This document shows positions 60,223 to 64,000 of a stretch of DNA of 64,000 nucleotides, in pieces; position 1 is the first letter of the stretch, and every line of letters starts with the position of its first letter. The position numbers and the translations under genes are program-made. A model generated the notes under the pieces. It saw only the letters and a program-made list of their open reading frames with translations, searched no databases and was not told the DNA's origin. Source of the DNA: Aporrectodea caliginosa (taxonomy: Eukaryota; Annelida; Clitellata; Crassiclitellata; Lumbricidae). Where the stretch lies: contig JACEVL010000468.1 in the NCBI GenBank assembly GCA_020284085.1, positions 1,195,001 to 1,259,000 of the forward strand, read 5' to 3'.

Positions 60223-60780
60223 CTATTCCCTCAATCTTTCTCTTATCTGCGGCGACGTATCGTCGGGCAGATCGGCCAACAATATTTCCCTAGGCGAAAC
60301 AGCATCTATCGGTCCTGCATTCTCATTCTTTTCCCCGTTAACCTCAACCTCTACTGGGTGTAAGCCTCCTAGCATCTGGGCCTTAGACAACCTAACCAAA
60401 TTCTCGCTTAAATTCACAATCCTAACGCGGTTGTCCGCGTGACCATCGACCACTACACGGGCAAGATGAACACCAGGTTGAATTTCTTGAGCCTCCGTCA
60501 TCCAAGCAGGTGCTACAGTAGTCAAATCCCCATACAAAGTTTTCACCGGGACATCGCTCTGGCACCTAGGGGACACTATAACCTCCTCGGCAACGATCAC
60601 GCGCCGGCACCATATTGACCCATTACCTCTCACCAGGGAGATACGTTTACGGTCAATATACAAGGTCCCAGTCCCAAAACTTAAGCGACAGCGATGCTCC
60701 CTTAACCAGTCCATCCCAAGCATGGGCTCAGCAATCTGGTCTGACACCAAAAATTTAGTATGGATCTGTAAACCACCCCT
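60223..60780 (-). pseudogene. End of protease and RT spacer, gypsy copy B (-1 frame)
   Basis: Contains LGMDW, the conserved C-terminal protease block, and a linker to RT. It overlaps the gag ORF in the -1 frame. It ends at TAG 60225-60223, where copy A has a leucine codon, so this is a point nonsense change specific to copy B. Confidence 0.75.
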
Positions 60781-62288
60781 ATCTTAATGGGCACCTGGAC
60801 CTCCCCAAGAAGGCGTTTAGCAGTCCCATTAGCAGCCATCAAAAAGCGATTGCAAGAGCGAAGTTCTAACCCGTCGACGGTAGATGAAGGCACCAGGCTG
60901 ACCTCCGATCCAGTGTCGACCAGGCACAGCTGCGGTTGTTCCTGAATCGTTCCTCGGATGTAGATGGCGTTCTTGCTTGATCGGTCCGGCAGACTCGAAC
61001 GGGTCGTGTTGTTTCTGGCCACCGGGTCCGGTGGCATCGTAGCTCGTTCATCATCGGTCGGTGCGGTCTCCATCGGTCGGTTCCGGAAGCGGCGTGCTTG
61101 GCGGCAGTTACGCGAGATGTGCCCGTCTCGTCCACAGTTGTAGCAGGTCACCGATCGTCGCGTGTTCTCCAGTGGCGTCGTAGGTTGTTCATCGGGGCGA
61201 GCGTCTCGACCCGGTCCATCGTTCATCGAATTTCCCCGGCGGATCTCGCGGAGTTGACGGTCGATTCGTTGCTCGATCTCTCGCTGGAATCGTCGCTGCT
61301 CCTCCATCTGCGTAGCCAGAAACCGGTCCAGCTGCGTCTGCAACTGGGGGTTCACGTCGGTTTCCTGGGCTCCACGCACTCTGTTCGGCTGTCTTCTCCG
61401 GTCGTCGGAGTCGGTCGCTCGCTGGTAGGCTTCCAGGCGAAGCGCCGTCCGGTAAGCTTCATCAAGAGTCTTCGGCTCTCGCTCGCGTACTTTGAGCGAA
61501 AGTTCTCGGTCTCTCATCGCTTCCAAGAAGGAGTCCTTCGCGATGATCTGCGTCGTCTCGTTGGAAGGCACCGGGTAGGCTAGGACAACCAGCCGTCGAA
61601 TTTCATGCAGCAGATCACTCAGGTTCTCTTCGGGTCGTTGACGTCGGTAATACAGCTGAGCACGGAAAGTTTCTGCTTGGCCTTCCGTCCCGTATCTTTG
61701 GCGAAGGCGTTCAACCAATTCTTCATAACTCACGCTCGGTTGAGCGCCGAAGTCCCAAAGAAGCTGCGTCGCGGCCTTCTCCAGCGAACATCGTAGGTAG
61801 TCGACTCGGTCTGCGGCCGTCCACTTGTTATGCCTCGCGCAGACCTCGAACTGCACCAGGAACGACTCCAGCGATCCCGTCCCATCGAACTTGCCTGGCT
61901 TCATTGGCGTCGGGCGGTTACGCAGCAAACCACCGACACCTTCCAGCAAATTCGTCGTCGAATTCATCCGTGCGTCCGGTCTTTCAATCTCTTCGATCTT
62001 TACGCGGCCGTCCGATTTCAATTTCGTCTTTTCTGTCGTCGATTCGCCCGTCTTTCCTCGGATGCTCGATCTCACCGGTTCCACGGTCGTCTCTTCTTCC
62101 CTGTCTTCGCGAAAGCTCGATCTCACCGGCTCTGGGTCGTCGAAGTCGATTTCGGCCAGGAGGCGGCTTCGGTCCGGCGGCATCTCCATCGTTGCTCTCC
62201 TCGCGGCTGGCGTCGATGTATCGGCAGGCGTTCGGACTTGACCTGGCATCGGGTAGGCGATCGTGTCGTCGTCGTCTCCCGGAAACAT
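60702..62288 (-). CDS. gag plus N-terminal protease, gypsy copy B, 528 aa
   Basis: Starts 66 bp inside the 5' LTR. Residues about 115-260 are a Ty3-type capsid region (KPGKFDGTGSLESFLVQFE and later YRRQRPEENLSDLLHEIRR). Residues about 300-350 are a charged helix. The CCHC knuckle CYNCGRDGHISRNC lies near residue 385 and the aspartic protease motif LVDTGSEVSLV near residue 455. Translation then leaves the protease frame and stops at 60702. The rest of the protease is in the -1 frame. The same break exists in copy A. Confidence 0.85.
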   Translation of the reverse strand: MFPGDDDDTIAYPMPGQVRTPADTSTPAARRATMEMPPDRSRLLAEIDFDDPEPVRSSFREDREEETTVEPVRSSIRGKTGESTTEKTKLKSDGRVKIEEIERPDARMNSTTNLLEGVGGLLRNRPTPMKPGKFDGTGSLESFLVQFEVCARHNKWTAADRVDYLRCSLEKAATQLLWDFGAQPSVSYEELVERLRQRYGTEGQAETFRAQLYYRRQRPEENLSDLLHEIRRLVVLAYPVPSNETTQIIAKDSFLEAMRDRELSLKVREREPKTLDEAYRTALRLEAYQRATDSDDRRRQPNRVRGAQETDVNPQLQTQLDRFLATQMEEQRRFQREIEQRIDRQLREIRRGNSMNDGPGRDARPDEQPTTPLENTRRSVTCYNCGRDGHISRNCRQARRFRNRPMETAPTDDERATMPPDPVARNNTTRSSLPDRSSKNAIYIRGTIQEQPQLCLVDTGSEVSLVPSSTVDGLELRSCNRFLMAANGTAKRLLGEVQVPIKIGVVYRSILNFWCQTRLLSPCLGWTG

Positions 62289-62353
62289 CGTCGGTTGATT
62301 CTATCGTCGTCGGCTGGCGGAAGAACTGCAAACCCCACGTCTTCTGGTACCAG

Positions 62354-63153
62354 TGTCGCGGAACTCGCCTCTCACCCGGTCGGGCAATTCGCACGCTTCT
62401 TCGTGTTGCGAAGACGGCGGTGTTCTGCGCAGGAGGACTACAGTCTCGCGTGTCGCTCGAAAGAGCGCAAGTCCGGCGTCTGGAGTATTGCAGACGACTT
62501 ATGGCAATCGCCGCTGACGACGCGCTCCAATCAACCAAGACAAGTCAAAGTCACTAGGTTTTGAACCCGTATATTCTGCCAAATCGTCGGCCCACTCTAC
62601 CACTGTCACACAGACACGCAACGGTAGACAGGAAGCAATCACCACAGCAAGACACACGTCAGTCGCAAAGTCAAATGCATCGTAATCTCTACACAAAAGC
62701 GTCCTCTATATATAGTACAATTGCGGGGGGTGTCCCGGGCGCGAGGTGAGCAGAAGCCGACTGAGCAAGGCCCAAGGGGAAGGGGAGGGCTGAGCAGAAG
62801 CCGACTGAGCAGAAGCCGAGAGGTGAGCAGAAGCCGAGAGGGGAAGGGAAGGGCTGAGCAGAAGCCGGACTGAGCAGAGGCCGGAGGGTGAGCAGAAGCC
62901 GAGAGGGGAAGGGAAGGGCTGAGCAGAAGCCGGACTGAGCAGAGGCCGGAGGGTGAGCAGAAGCCGAGAGGGGAAGGGAAGGGCTGAGCAGAAGCCGAGT
63001 GAGCAAGGCCCAAGGGAAGGGGAGGGCTGAGCAGAAGCCAAGAAGGACACACCCACACAACCACAGTGACAAGGCAGGAGGAACACACATACAAAGACAG
63101 TGACAAGCAGCCAGTCCCCCTGCCGGGGAGGGCAACTCCTAAAAACCGCCACA
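62354..63153 (-). repeat. 5' LTR of gypsy copy B
   Basis: 800 bp, nearly identical to the 3' LTR, with TATATATA at 62707-62714 and the same GAGCAGAAGCCG array. Transcription would run toward lower coordinates into gag at 62288. Confidence 0.93.
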
Positions 63154-63157
63154 ATAC

Positions 63158-63345
63158 CTGTCGGGATTCTTTGATCGGTTTCCAATCCAAGCATGTAACC
63201 GACATCAAATACATTCTGCGCCAACAGTTCCCCTTTCGGTGATGTCGGATAATGCCGCCTTTGGTGCTGCAGAATGGGGGACTCTGTGAGCAGTTCCTTT
63301 AAGCGGCGATAGTCGTCGCCAGTATGTGATGTGGTCAAACTTTAG
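63158..63345 (+). pseudogene. Integrase fragment, right part, of the second gypsy family
   Basis: Resumes directly after the duplication with LSGFFDRF, continuing the VEY at 56214, and later MSDNAAFGAAEW, the second catalytic Asp region. It has frameshifts and a stop. Confidence 0.7.
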
Positions 63346-64000
63346 ACAACTTTAGCGTAAATAAACCATAGACATCATATATTAAATGTAAGATGTCTAT
63401 GAAATAAACCTACCGCACAACAGAGCACACATTTTACCTAGAGTAGCCAAACTAGATCCCATCCTGGCGCCACCTATAGCAGCCATTTTTACAGAGTCCC
63501 CCATTACTTGAGTTTGCAGCTGATGAGAATTCCAAACAAACACCAGTCCTCTTGAACGCTGTCTTGCCATTACCCCAAGTAAGGCAGAATCCGACGCCGT
63601 TGTGCCTATAAAGACTACTTTATTTTCAACCATCCGAAAACCGGTGCTAAGTAGCATAAAGCAACTTGCAGTCGTTGCTCTACGACTACAACTATACGTC
63701 CAACTTCACAATACATCTGCAACGAATGCATACAGCACAGTGAGTTGTAGGCCTACTTTTTACTGTTATCGTGGAAATGCCAAATTATCAATGACGTACG
63801 ATTAAGCATTGGTAGGCCTAAGCCGCCTAACACTCCATTTTAGCGTATTTCATTGTTTTTTCCATTAAACAGTAACAGCGTTTTTTATTATTAGCCTGGA
63901 TACGGTATTCGACTCCATTTTAGCATATTTTATTAAGCTAAGCGGAGTGATTGGGCGCCGGTGCTACCGTTTATCGGGCAGTCTGCGTCCACTTAGCAGC
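63346..64000. other. Right end of window; nothing recognised
   Basis: Short ORFs on both strands (63397-63657 minus, 63602-63805 plus) have no recognisable product. They could include an exon of a gene running off the window, but I cannot support that. Confidence 0.3.

Larger units (their letters stand above)
56215..63153 (-). mobile_element. Ty3/gypsy retrotransposon copy B, near full length, 6.9 kb
   Basis: Two 800-bp LTRs (56215-57014 and 62354-63153) differ at only about four positions by eye. The 4-bp duplication ATAC flanks it (56211-56214 and 63154-63157). A primer-binding-like TGGTACCAGAAG (minus strand) follows the 5' LTR after one base. A polypurine tract GTGAGGGGAGGA precedes the 3' LTR (57015-57028). 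The gene order gag, protease, RT, RNase H, integrase places it in Ty3/gypsy. pol carries several lesions, so this copy is probably not autonomous despite being young. Confidence 0.95.

Overview
This is a eukaryotic (animal) genomic window. It has spliced nuclear genes with GT-AG introns and poly(A) signals, and a dense load of metazoan mobile elements: hAT and piggyBac-type DNA elements, CR1/L2-like and other LINEs, tRNA-derived SINEs and Ty3/gypsy retrotransposons. The element mix, and many copies of the 8-mer TAGGCCTA, make me think of a marine invertebrate, possibly an echinoderm or other non-vertebrate deuterostome. The sequence alone does not fix the species.

I can build three host genes completely, all with consistent splice phases. 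(1) A plus-strand 4-exon gene at 4879-7941 encodes a 94-residue B12D/MLRQ-family protein (NDUFA4-like), a small single-span protein of the mitochondrial respiratory chain. (2) A minus-strand 8-exon gene at 27310-11998 encodes an 862-residue protein. It has a CCDC9-like N-terminal coiled coil, an RG/RGG-rich middle and seven tandem 28-residue repeats. (3) A plus-strand 5-exon gene at 34550-41857 encodes a 144-residue TOMM20, the mitochondrial outer-membrane import receptor. Genes 1 and 2 are convergent, and genes 2 and 3 are divergent.

Most of the rest is layered transposons. I can define ten DNA elements by terminal inverted repeats plus matching 8-bp target duplications (hAT-like). One of these sits inside another, and one sits inside an LTR. 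Two microsatellite-filled elements and several roughly 70-bp elements end in TTAA (piggyBac-like). The SINEs and the CR1-like LINEs share a 3' hairpin and an (AATAC)n tail, which suggests the LINE mobilises the SINEs.

The right third (42.2-63.2 kb) holds two insertions of one minus-strand Ty3/gypsy family. The young copy (56215-63153, two 800-bp LTRs, 4-bp duplication ATAC) landed inside the integrase of an unrelated gypsy element. The older copy (42251-48164) landed just behind the poly(A) signal of TOMM20. It carries a nested hAT, has lost reverse transcriptase, and holds an unexplained open 435-codon ORF with a C2H2 zinc finger. Both copies share the same reading-frame break in the protease. 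I consider the zinc-finger cargo and the shared frame break the most unusual signals in the window.
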